Origin: Arthrobacter sp. 24S4-2 | Lineage (GTDB): Bacteria; Actinomycetota; Actinomycetes; Actinomycetales; Micrococcaceae | DNA: 64,000 nucleotides | Direction: 5' to 3' | Assembly: GCF_005280255.1 (NCBI RefSeq) | Contig: NZ_CP040018.1 | Span: 2,542,001 to 2,606,000, forward strand | Shown: positions 17,539-26,212 of the stretch, piece after piece | Layout of the letters: every line of letters starts with the position of its first letter | Position numbering within the stretch: position 1 is the first letter of the stretch | Notes under the pieces: model-generated | The model's database searches: none | Told to the model about the DNA's origin: nothing | The model's input: the letters and a program-made list of their open reading frames with translations, nothing else | Made by a program: the position numbers and the translations under genes

Positions 17539-18728
17539 CTATTGCGTGTTCGTGGCTGCCGCTTGGCGCACTGTGGGGCGTCCAGGAGTACTTGGGGCCC
17601 CGGTGTTGGTGAGGACGAGGAATGCTATCAGAACGGAAGAGGCGAGGGCCGAGCCGACGAATGTCCAGAAGACTGCCTGGGGCGGGGCGCCGGAGGCGAG
17701 GATGACGCCGCCGAGCCAGGGGGAGGCTATGGCGCCGAGGCGGCCGGTGCCGTTGGACCAGCCCAGCGCGGTGGCCCGCAGCTGGGTTGGTAGGAGTCCG
17801 CTACGGCGGCGTTGATCAGGTTCAGTGCCGAGTGGGCACCCATGCCCATGACGGCGATGAAGGCCAGCAGCAGGATCGCGTTTGACGTTCCGAGTGCGAG
17901 CCAGGCCAGGAGGAAGGATCCGACGACGGCGCCGATGTTCAGGGTCAGGGAGAACTGCAGGGCGGATTCCAGGGGGTAGTTCAGTTTCTTCATCAGTTGG
18001 GTCAGCCAGGTGTTCAGCCCGTACCAGGTCAGGAGGTTGGTGAAGGCCGCCGCTGCGAAGAGCAGGGTGAGCTTGATGTAGCGCCGGGAGAACAGGTCCT
18101 GGAATTTTCCGGAGGCGCCGGAGGCGCGGTTTGCCGCGTACTCGGCGGACTCGGGAAGCTTTAGAAAGGACACGGTCAAGATGAACGCCGAGAGGGCGGC
18201 TCCGATCCAGAACATGGGCCGCCAGCCCGCCGAGGGAATGATGGCCAGACCCAGCAGCGAGGCGGTGGTGCCGCCCAGGGGTACTCCGGCCATGAGGATC
18301 GTTACGACCAGGTTGATCTTTTTGGCGGGTGCGTTTTCCTTGGCGAGGGCCAGGACTGAGGGCATGACTCCGCCCATGCCCAGCCCGGCGAGTAGCCGGC
18401 ACAGGCCCAGTTGTCCGGGTGCGCCGGCCAGGGCGCCTGCAGCCGTGAAAATCATGAAGATGGTTATTGATGCCAGGATGAGGCGTCGTCGGCCGAAGCG
18501 GTCGCTGAGCCTTCCGCTGACGAGTGCGCCGACCAGCATGCCGACGTAGACAAAGCTGCCGATCGCGCCGACGCCGGCGGAGTCGAGCTTCCAGCCGGGC
18601 TCGGTGAGCAGGGATGGGATGAGGGCTCCGAAAACGATCAGATCATAGCCCTCGGCGACGATGACCAGCGAGCACAGGGCGACGACGCCCCATGACCCGG
18701 TCCGGGTAAGGCTTGGGGAGGATTCCAT
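17539..18728 (-). pseudogene. AAHS-type MFS transporter with one frameshift
   Basis: The first frame (from ATG 18728) gives an aromatic-acid:proton symporter-like N-terminus: VIVAEGYDLIVFGALIPSLL, motif A as GRLSDRFGRRRLILAS, then ten membrane segments. Near 17790 the frame changes and the other frame continues LRATALGWSNGTGRLGAIAS through TM11-12 to a stop at 17539. Adding one base to the G run at 17789 restores a full protein of about 395 residues. Family members import aromatic acids such as vanillate or benzoate. The gene is divergent from the oxygenase at about 18740, consistent with uptake for that pathway. Confidence 0.75.
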
Positions 18729-18737
18729 GAGACGTCC

Positions 18738-20212
18738 TTGTCCATAGTTTGCTGGCGGTCCGGTTATCGGCCGGACACCGGGTTGGTGTTTCTTCGAAAC
18801 CTGCGCGGGGCCCGCAGCAGCTTTGACCTCGAGGTGACCGGCACAATCCCAGATGACATCGCCGGCGCCCTTTTCCGCATTTCTTCCAACCCCAAGTTTC
18901 AGCCCCGCAACACGGATCGGTACCACTGGTTTGAAGGCGACGGCATGGTCGCCGCCGTCTACGTCCGCGAAGGGAAGGCAGCGTTCCGCACCGTTGGGTG
19001 GAAACCGACTCCTTCAAGGTCGAGGTGGAGCAGGGCGAGGCCGTCTACTCCGGCTTCGTCAATGGCGGCACCCCCGGTGTCCTGCCGGGAGGAGCACCCC
19101 GGGGCAAGAATGTCGCCAACACCAATGTGGGTATCTTCGATGATCACCTGCTGGTGTACTTCGAGGGCGGGTTGCCGCACCAAATGAACCCGGACACGCT
19201 GGAAACGTACGGCACCTGGGACTTCCACGGCGGCATCGACGTGCTCTGCACCGCGCACTACAAGATCGATCCGGACACCGGAGACATGCTCTTCTTCGCC
19301 GCCACCGGGCCGATCATCACCTGGTACCGGGCCGACGTCGCGACCGGCAAGATCATCGACTCGCACCGCTTCGAAGTCGGCATCCCGGTCATGATGCATG
19401 ACTTCGTGGTCAGCGACAACTACGCGATCTTCTTCGTCTCGCCCAGCACCTTCCGGCTGGACCTCATCGCGCAGGGCAAACCTGGCGTGGTCTGGGATGA
19501 GAAGGCCCTCCCGCACGGTACCCAGATCGTGATGATGGACCGCCGCACGCACGAGGTGAAATGGTACGAAGCCAACGGCATCTTCGCCCCCACACACTTC
19601 TTCAACGCCTACGAAATCGGCGAGGAAGTCATCATTGACGTGCACCGGATCTCCCGCCTGGGAAACCCGGCCGGCAGCAACACCCCGGTCAGCTCGCACG
19701 AATGGTTCCCGCCGGCCATCCCATGGCAGTGGAAGGTCAACACCCGCACCGGCACGGTCACGGACCAGATGATCAGCGGAATCGCGGGGGAGTTCCCCAA
19801 GATCAACGACGCCTACGTGGGCCGTCAGCACCGCTACGGCTACTTCGTCACCACTCGCGGGCTGAGCACGGACACCATGACCGACGGCCTGGCCCGGCAC
19901 GACTACCTGCTGGACTCCACCACCGTCGTGGAAGGCCCTCCCGGCCTGACCAACCCGAGTGAGCCGGTCTTCGTGGCCCGCCCGGGCGCGAAGACCGAGG
20001 ACGACGGCTATATCCTCTCGATCTGGTGGAACCGCGAAACAGGCCTCAGCGAGATGCTGATCCATGACGCCGCCGAGCTGCACCGCACCCCCCTGGCGCA
20101 GATCAAGCTCCCGGCCCGCATCCCCTTCGGCTTCCACGGCAGTTGGGCCGGGCAGGACGTGCTCGAAAAAAGCATCGCCACGCTCGCCTTGGAACACTCC
20201 CCGCTCACCTAA
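18738..20212 (+). pseudogene. Carotenoid-oxygenase-family enzyme (stilbene/isoeugenol-cleaving type) with one frameshift
   Basis: The four iron-binding histidines of the family are seen in TAHYKIDP, MMHDFVVSDNY, THFFNAYE and FGFHGSWAG. The C-terminal two thirds (18998 onward) are in one frame. The N-terminal strand FDLEVTGTIPDDIAGALFRI through GMVAAVYVREGKAAFR is in another, with the junction at about 19005; one lost base turns RNRWVETDS into the shifted reading. Restored, the protein is about 480 residues. Such non-haem iron enzymes split the side-chain double bond of isoeugenol, lignostilbenes or carotenoids to aldehydes. The start is uncertain because the first 50 bases are not family-like. 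The aldehyde dehydrogenase that follows would oxidise the product. Confidence 0.75.
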
Positions 20213-20239
20213 AGACCAACAGACTCAGGAGTCATCACC

Positions 20240-21739
20240 ATGACCGCTTCACTCACCGAAACCACGACGGCGGCTCCCGGCACGGCAGCCACGGGCACCT
20301 TCGCAGGGCAGACCACACAGCTGCAGTACATCGCCGGCGAATGGCGCGAAGGCCGCTCCGAAAAGGTCCTGACCGTCACCGATCCATTCACGAACGCCGA
20401 ACTCACCACCATCCGGCAGGGCACCGTCCAGGACCTCGACGACGCCTATCGCGCCGCCGAGCAAGCCCAGAAGGGCTGGGCCGCGCAGACCCCGGCCGCC
20501 CGCCAACAAGTCATGCTCCGCGCCGCCGCCATCATCGAGGAACGCCGCGAGGAAATCATTGACTGGCTGGTCAAAGAATCCGGCAGCACCATAATCAAAG
20601 CCAACGTCGAGGTGTCCGCGGCCGCCGGCATCACTCTGGAGGCGGCGTCCTTCCCGGGCCGCGTCTTCGGCCGCATCCTCGAATCCAACACCCCGGGCAA
20701 GGAAAACCGCATCTACCGGCGCCCGCTCGGCGTCGTTGGCGTCATCAGCCCGTGGAACTTCCCCCTGCACCTCTCCCAGCGCTCGGTGGCGCCGGCACTC
20801 GCCCTGGGCAACGCCGTCGTCATTAAACCTGCAAGCGATACGCCGGTGACCGGCGGGTTGATCCTGGCCCGCATCTTCGAGGAAGCGGGCCTCCCGGCGG
20901 GTGTCCTAAGCGTGGTGGTCGGCGCCGGCTCCGAGATCGGCGACGACTTCGTCACCCACCCGGTCCCGGGACTGATTTCCTTCACGGGGTCCACACCTGT
21001 GGGCCAGAACGTGGGACGGCTCGCCGTCGGCGGCGAATTCATCAAGCACGTCGCGCTGGAGCTCGGCGGCAACAGCCCGCTCGTGGTGCTCGGCGACGCC
21101 GACCTGGATGGGGCCGTGCAGACGGCGCTGCTGGGCAAGTTCCTGCACCAGGGCCAGATCTGCATGGCCGTGAACCGGATCATCGTCGAAGCCCCGCTGT
21201 ACGAGGAGTTCGTGGAACGCTTCGTCCAGGCCGCAGCCTCGGTCCCGGCGGGAGATCCATCCAAACCGGAAACCCTGGTCGGCCCGCTCATCAACGACAG
21301 CCAGCTCGCCGGAATCCGCGAGAAGATCGCGCTGGCCAAAAGCGAAGGTGCCCGCGTAGCTCTGGAAGGTTCGATCAACGGCCGCGTTGTGTCCCCGCAC
21401 GTGTTCGCCGATGTCACCGCGGACATGGAGATCGCCCGAGAGGAGATCTTCGGACCGCTTGTGGGCATCATCCGCGCCGAGGATGAAGCCCACGCCCTGG
21501 AACTGGCCAACGCCAGCAACTTCGGGCTCAGCAGCGCGGTGTTCACCAAGGACACCGAACGCGGCGTCCGCTTCGGCCTTGGCGTCAGGGCAGGCATGAC
21601 CCACATCAACGACATGCCCGTCAACGATGAAGCCCACGTCCCGTTCGGCGGGGAACGCAACTCCGGGCTGGGCCGCTTCAACGGCGACTGGGCCATCGTG
21701 GAGTTCACCACCGACCACTGGATCGGCATCAAACGCTAG
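20240..21739 (+). CDS. NAD(P)-dependent aldehyde dehydrogenase, probably for an aromatic aldehyde
   Basis: 499 residues, intact. It has the ALDH signatures VISPWNFPLHLS (coenzyme site), ELGGNSPLVVLGDADLD (general-base glutamate) and LHQGQICMAVNRI (nucleophile cysteine). The C-terminal FGGERNSGLGRFNGDW motif is present. It starts 27 bases after the oxygenase stop codon with AGGAG upstream of ATG 20240, so the two are one operon. Together with the oxygenase and AAHS transporter the likely substrate is vanillin or a related benzaldehyde released by side-chain cleavage. That substrate is inferred from context. Confidence 0.9.
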   Translation: MTASLTETTTAAPGTAATGTFAGQTTQLQYIAGEWREGRSEKVLTVTDPFTNAELTTIRQGTVQDLDDAYRAAEQAQKGWAAQTPAARQQVMLRAAAIIEERREEIIDWLVKESGSTIIKANVEVSAAAGITLEAASFPGRVFGRILESNTPGKENRIYRRPLGVVGVISPWNFPLHLSQRSVAPALALGNAVVIKPASDTPVTGGLILARIFEEAGLPAGVLSVVVGAGSEIGDDFVTHPVPGLISFTGSTPVGQNVGRLAVGGEFIKHVALELGGNSPLVVLGDADLDGAVQTALLGKFLHQGQICMAVNRIIVEAPLYEEFVERFVQAAASVPAGDPSKPETLVGPLINDSQLAGIREKIALAKSEGARVALEGSINGRVVSPHVFADVTADMEIAREEIFGPLVGIIRAEDEAHALELANASNFGLSSAVFTKDTERGVRFGLGVRAGMTHINDMPVNDEAHVPFGGERNSGLGRFNGDWAIVEFTTDHWIGIKR

Positions 21740-21768
21740 GCCTGGTAGCACTGAGATGAAAGATCGTT

Positions 21769-21808
21769 GCTCCTTCCGGCGCCTGCAAACTCCGGGGCCG
21801 GAAGGAGC
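21769..21808 (+). terminator. Terminator after the aldehyde dehydrogenase
   Basis: GCTCCTTCCGGC (21769-21780) pairs perfectly with GCCGGAAGGAGC (21797-21808). There is no T tract behind it. It lies 30 bases after the stop codon. Confidence 0.7.
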
Positions 21809-21872
21809 GCACCTTCATGCTCGAAACGTACTTCCAGAAACAGAAAAGCCAGGGCAGGGGAGCGCGGAGGCC

Positions 21873-21906
21873 GAGAGCTCCCTTTCCAAGTCGGAAGGGG
21901 AGCTCT
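21873..21906 (-). terminator. Hairpin after the SulP gene
   Basis: AGAGCTCCCTTTCC and GGAAGGGGAGCTCT form a stem with a five-base loop just past the SulP stop codon (21925, minus strand). With the preceding hairpin it separates the two convergent transcripts. Confidence 0.6.
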
Positions 21907-21924
21907 ATGGGATTCCTGGCTGGT

Positions 21925-23447
21925 TTAGTGGCCCCCGCCGAGTTTGCCGCCGAGGCGTTCGCGCATGAGGGTGCTGGCGTCGTTGAGGCCGATGATCTTC
22001 ACGTCTTTGCCGTGGTGGTGGTACTTCTCGGTGATGGCGTCCAGCGCGGCGATGGTGGAGGCGTCCCAGAGGTGTGAGGCGTGCATGTCGATGATGACGT
22101 GCTCGGGGTCCAGGGCGTATTCGAACTGGGTGTAGAGGTCGTTGGAGGAGGCGAAGAACAGTTCACCGTCCACGACGTAGGTGGCGGTTTCGTGGCGGTC
22201 AACGGTCTTGACCGACCGTTCGACCGTGACGAAGTGGGCCACGCGGCGGGCGAACATGACCATGGCCACGAGCACGCCGACGCCGACGCCTATCGCCAGG
22301 TTGTGGGTGGCGACGGTGACGATGACGGTGGCGAGCATGACGATGGTTTCACTCTTGGGCATCATCTTCAATGTCCGGGGCTGGATGCTGTGCCAGTCGA
22401 AGGTGGCCACGGAAACGAAGATCATCACGGCGACCAGCGCCGCCATGGGGATAACGGAGACGATGCCGCCCAGTGCGACGACGAGGATGAGCAGGAAGAC
22501 GCCGGCGAGGAAGGTGGAGATCCGGGTCCGCGCGCCGGAGGCTTTGACGTTGATCATGGTCTGGCCGATCATGGCGCAGCCGCCCATTCCGCCGAAGAAG
22601 CCTGTGACGATGTTGGCGACGCCCTGGCCCCAGGCCTCGCGGGTCTTGTCGGAGCGGGTGTCAGTGACGTCGTCGACGAGCTTGGCCGTCATGAGCGATT
22701 CAAGAAGACCCACGAAGGCCATTGCCAGGGCGAAGGGGAAGATGATCTGCAGGGTTTCGAGGCTGAACGGCACGTTCGGGATGAACAGTGTCGGCAGCGA
22801 ATCAGGAAGGTCGCCCTTGTCGCCCACTGTCGGTACTGCGACGGCCGCGAAGACGGTGATCAGCGTCAGGAACACGATTGCGACCAGGGGGCCGGCACAG
22901 CCTTGGTCAGTTTGGGCAGGCCGAAGACGAGGGTCAGGCCCAGGGCCACGAGGGGGTAGACAAGCCACGGAACACCAAGGAGTTCCGGGACCTGGGACGT
23001 GAAGATCAGGATGGCCAGGGCGTTGACGAAGCCCACCATCACTGACCGGGGAATGAACCGCATGAGCTTGGCGACCCCGGACAGGCCCAGGATGACCTGG
23101 AAGATGCCGGCGAGGATGACGGCGGCGACAAAGTAGTCCACGCCGTGGGACCTCACCAGTGGGGCAATGACCAGGGCAATCGCGCCGGTGGCCGCGGAAA
23201 TCATCGCGGGGCGTCCGCCGACGAAAGCGATGGTGACGGCCATGGTGAAGGATGCGAAGAGCCCGATCCTGGGGTCGACGCCGGCGATGATGGAGAAGGC
23301 GATGGCTTCCGGGATCAGGGCCAGGGCGACGACGAGCCCGGCGAGGACTTCGGTCTTGAGCCGGCGCGGCGACATCAGGGTGCCCCGGACCGATTGAAGC
23401 TGTTCGGGGGTGAACGCCGGGGGGTGTCCGGTTTTTGTAACGGCCAT
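21925..23447 (-). pseudogene. SulP-family anion transporter with one frameshift
   Basis: The N-terminal part (from ATG 23447) shows the SulP signature around VVALALIPEAIAFSIIAGVD. The other frame continues from VAIVFLTLITVFA through the remaining membrane core (GGMGGCAMIGQTMINVKASG). A C-terminal STAS domain follows (EHVIIDMHASHLWDASTIAA) and ends at 21925. The junction is a C run at 22887-22891; one more base restores about 507 residues. SulP proteins move sulfate, bicarbonate or dicarboxylates across the membrane. The gene is divergent from the MerR regulator at 23625, with an inverted repeat between them. It may be intact if the shift is a sequencing error. Confidence 0.8.
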
Positions 23448-23569
23448 TTCTGGCTCCGTTCATGGTCAAGAAGACGCGCGACTGCGGCTTCGTTTTGCTG
23501 ATGAATGAGGGGGCGCAGCGCCGCGCCGGTCAGAGGGGGATTAGTCTGGAAGGTCTCACCCCAGTGCCT

Positions 23570-23599
23570 AAACCTTACCCTAACGTGATGGTAGGGTTT
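23570..23599. promoter_or_regulatory. Inverted repeat, likely MerR-family operator
   Basis: AAACCTTACC (23570-23579) and GGTAGGGTTT (23590-23599) are inverted copies matching at nine of ten positions, ten bases apart. They sit between the divergent SulP and MerR genes, 26 bases before the regulator's start. The dyad fits a MerR dimer site. Confidence 0.65.
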
Positions 23600-23624
23600 A
23601 AATCAGAACAGGACGGAGGACCTG

Positions 23625-24011
23625 ATGACGGCTAAGACCAGCAGCACCAGCACCATGCACATCGGTGAACTGGCGGAGAGGACGGGTCTGTCCCTGCGGA
23701 CCATCCGCCACTACGACGACGTAGGGCTCCTGCCAGCCACAGCGCGCACGGACGGAGGCTTCAGAGTGTATTCCGAGGATGATCTCGAACGCCTCACGGT
23801 CATCAAGCAGATGAAGCCGCTCGGGTTCTCGCTGGAGGAAATGGCTGAAATCCTTGGCCTTCTGGCGGCCCCGGACGACGCGGCATCTGAACGATCAGGG
23901 ACGCTGGCGGAATTCCTGGAGAAGGCTGTGCACCAGCGGGCCAAGATGGCCCGGAACCTGGCCCAGGCTGACGAGCTCATCCAAAGGCTGAGCGGCCGGG
24001 GCCCACGATGA
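23625..24011 (+). CDS. MerR-family transcriptional regulator
   Basis: 128 residues. The winged helix-turn-helix begins at MHIGELAERTGLSLRTIRHYDDVG, continues with GFRVYSEDDLERLTVIKQMK, and is followed by a coiled dimerisation helix (about 85-125). No cysteine cluster for metals is present, so it senses something other than a thiophilic metal. It could start at 23625 or at the internal ATG before HIGELAE. The neighbouring operator and divergent SulP gene suggest it controls anion transport. Confidence 0.88.
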   Translation: MTAKTSSTSTMHIGELAERTGLSLRTIRHYDDVGLLPATARTDGGFRVYSEDDLERLTVIKQMKPLGFSLEEMAEILGLLAAPDDAASERSGTLAEFLEKAVHQRAKMARNLAQADELIQRLSGRGPR

Positions 24012-24095
24012 GCAGTGGCGCTCCAACGCTGTCCGCGCGTCCTCCAGGTCCCACTCCGTCAGGTAGCTGGCCGGGTCGGTCCGTCCAGCCAGTCC

Positions 24096-25062
24096 TCAAG
24101 GGACATCAGTGTGCATTTCCCGGGGCCGCCGTAAGGTGACGGCGGCGATGACTGCTGCGGTCGCAGCGGCTGCAGCCATGACATAGGCCATGTTCGTGTA
24201 GGTTCCGAGCCAGGCTGCCACTGCCGGCCCGGCCGCCGGGGCGATTGCGGCGAAAGTTCCCTGGAGGGAGCCGAGGCTTGTTGTTCCCCACCGGTCGGCG
24301 ACGATGGTTGCCTGCAGCAGGGTCTGGCAGCCGCGGACCGCACCGGCGAGCATTCCGGCCGCGATCAGCAGCGGGACGGGGCCGGGCAGGGCGGCAAGGA
24401 GGAGGACGGCGCAGGCTGCCGTTCCGGCGATGATCGGTAGCCGGGCGCGGGCGGGATGGCGGCCGGGGCCCAGCTCCGGTTCAGGTAGCGGGCGTGCAGC
24501 GGCACGGTGATGATTCCCATGATCACGGCGAGGATGATGAAGCCGCTTCTCCAGCCGTACGCGGACGTCAGGGCTGCGGTGACGGGGCGAAGATGGTGGA
24601 CGCGAACCCGGCGACGAGGGTCAGGACGGTCAGGGGCCGGATGCGGGCAGGCCCGTACCAGCGGCTGATCACCGTGAAGGCCGGTTGGTACAGGACCGCT
24701 GCCTGCGCGATGCCGGCGACAAGCCAGGCCGCGAAGAACACTGGCAGGTTCGGCGCCATTGCCGCCATGACCAGCGCCAGCACTCCGACGAGGGATCCGT
24801 CGATCATCAGCGTACGCGGCCCGGTCCTGTCGAGGATCCTGCCAACGAGGATGCCGGCCGCTGCGGAGACCAGCAGGCCGGCGGAAAAGGCTCCCGTCAC
24901 CAGGGCCGGGTCCCACCCGGTGTCCTCGCTGATGGGGCGGGCCGCCGCGATCAAGGCGTAGTAGAGCACGCCCCACCCGGTCGTCTGGGTGACCCTCCGC
25001 GGTGAGGATCCGCACGGTGCACCCTCCGCGGTGAGGATCCGGGTGGGAGCGGGCGCGGGCAC
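24096..25062 (-). pseudogene. MFS transporter at the end of the ars operon, with two frameshifts
   Basis: Three frames join into one 12-segment carrier. The first runs from ATG 25062 (GWGVLYYALIAAARPISEDT to GFASTIFAP). The second carries LTSAYGWRSGFIILAVIMGI to RYLN. The third carries LPIIAGTAACAVLLLAALPG to the stop at 24096. Each junction (a G run at 24584-24587, GG at 24478-24479) is repaired by one extra G/C. Restored it has about 320 residues. It starts three bases after the ArsC gene at 25065, so it is the last gene of the arsenic operon and may export an organoarsenical or related compound. That role is inferred. A 29-bp tandem duplication lies in its first codons. Confidence 0.7.
24992..25041. 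repeat. Tandem duplication, 29-bp period
   Basis: ACCCTCCGCGGTGAGGATCC occurs at 24992-25011 and again at 25021-25040, identical, inside the N-terminal codons of the MFS gene. The copy adds an odd RVTQ/RILTAEG-like leader of about ten residues before the first membrane segment. Confidence 0.75.
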
Positions 25063-25064
25063 GG

Positions 25065-25487
25065 TCAGTTCCCGGTGAGCTCCGCATACAGCTTCCGGAC
25101 CCGGGCCTTGATGTCATTCCGGACCAGGCGCATGCGTTCCATGCCTTCAACGCCGCGCTCGGAGGGCTCGTCGGTATCCCAGACCTCAAGCCGCTTGCCC
25201 TCGGGGGCGTCGACTTTTGCCTCGTTGCCCAGGACGATGACGACGTCGACCGCGTTCAGTACTTCGTCGGTGACAGGTTTGGGGTGTTCGCCGGTGATGT
25301 CGATGCCGAGTTCAGCCAGCGAGTCCACGGACTGGGGATTCAGCGACTTGCCGGGTTTGGTCCCGGCGGAGTGCACCGTGACGGTCCCCTTTGCGAGCTG
25401 GTTCATCAGTCCGGCGGCGAGCTGGGACTTCCCGCCGTTCTTGCTGCAGACGAACAGGACGCTGGGCGTTTTGGTGGTCGGGTTCAT
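25065..25487 (-). CDS. arsC: Arsenate reductase, LMW-phosphatase fold with CX5K active site
   Basis: 140 residues with the low-molecular-weight tyrosine phosphatase fold. The active loop is VCSKNGGKSQLA: Cys14 is followed five residues later by Lys20 where the classical loop has Arg. NGGKSQ loops are what I recall from corynebacterial arsenate-mycothiol transferases, which couple arsenate to mycothiol for reduction by mycoredoxin. The ATG overlaps the stop of the preceding ArsC gene by four bases, so translation is coupled. It is one of three ArsC-type genes in the operon and the only one of this subtype. Confidence 0.85.
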   Translation of the reverse strand: MNPTTKTPSVLFVCSKNGGKSQLAAGLMNQLAKGTVTVHSAGTKPGKSLNPQSVDSLAELGIDITGEHPKPVTDEVLNAVDVVIVLGNEAKVDAPEGKRLEVWDTDEPSERGVEGMERMRLVRNDIKARVRKLYAELTGN

Positions 25488-26160
25488 GCCTTTGATTCTT
25501 CCTCGTCTGCGTCGGGGTTGCTGAGCAGTGATGCTGCCAGTGCCTTGACCCGGTCATGGATCTCATCGCGGACGATCCGCACGGCCGCGACGGGCAGGCC
25601 GGCCGGATCTGCCAGCTCCCAGTCCTCGTAGCGTTTGCCAGGGTAGATCGGGCAGGAGTCGCCACAACCCATCGTGATCACCACGTCAGAGGCGCGCACG
25701 ACGTCGTCAGTGAGGGGTTTGGGATAGTCCTTGGTGAGGTCCAGGCCCATTTCGGACATCGCTGCGACGACGGCGGGGTCCAGTGCGGCGGCAGGGAGGG
25801 AGCCGGCGGACCGGACGCGGATCCTCCCCTTGGCCTCGACGGTGAGCAGGGCTGCGGCCATCTGGGACCGGCCGGCGTTCTGCACGCAGACGAACAGCAC
25901 CTCCGGGACGTCGCTGGTGACGGCCCCTTGGATTTGGCCAGGGCGTTGAGCCGGTCGCTGGCGAAGTGCTCGGTGGTCGATGGCAGGTACGTGGTGATCT
26001 TCGCGGTCCGGGCCAGGGCCGTGTAGGACTCGAAGACGTAGCGTTCCACCGTTTCCGCTGCGAACACGCCCGCAAACCGGTCGGCCAGGCGCGCGCTGAT
26101 CCGGTGCAGGAGCTCGGTGTTGTCCTGCAGGCCCAGGCCGTGTTCAGGGTGGTAAGTCAT
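25484..26160 (-). pseudogene. arsC: Two-domain ArsC (three-helix N-domain plus arsenate reductase) with one frameshift
   Basis: From ATG 26160 the frame gives an N-terminal helical domain (TELLHRISARLADRFAGVFA to DRLNALAKSKG). After a break at 25924-25927 the second frame continues VTSDVPEVLFVCVQNAGRSQ with the CX5R loop, then DVVITMGCGDSCPIYPGKRY with the redox cysteine, to a stop at 25484. The run reads GGGG on the coding strand; five G would join the halves into about 226 residues. Fusions of this helical domain with ArsC are common in actinobacteria. It reduces arsenate, most likely with thioredoxin from the TrxB encoded upstream. If the shift is real, only a domain without a proper start remains. 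Confidence 0.8.
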
Positions 26161-26212
26161 GTCAGCACTCCAGTGTGGTCGTTGGACGAAAACAGAAAAC
26201 AGGGGAAGGAGC

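Noticed and set aside
18959..20197. 412-codon minus-strand frame antisense to the oxygenase gene
   Set aside because: Composition is unnatural and the plus strand carries the four-histidine oxygenase.
22081..22959. Histidine/aspartate-rich plus-strand frame that looks metal-binding
   Set aside because: It is the antisense of the SulP membrane core; the His/Asp pattern comes from reversed hydrophobic codons.
24096..25062. Calling the ars-operon MFS gene arsJ
   Set aside because: ArsJ is normally paired with a GAPDH gene, which is absent; only the MFS fold is supported.
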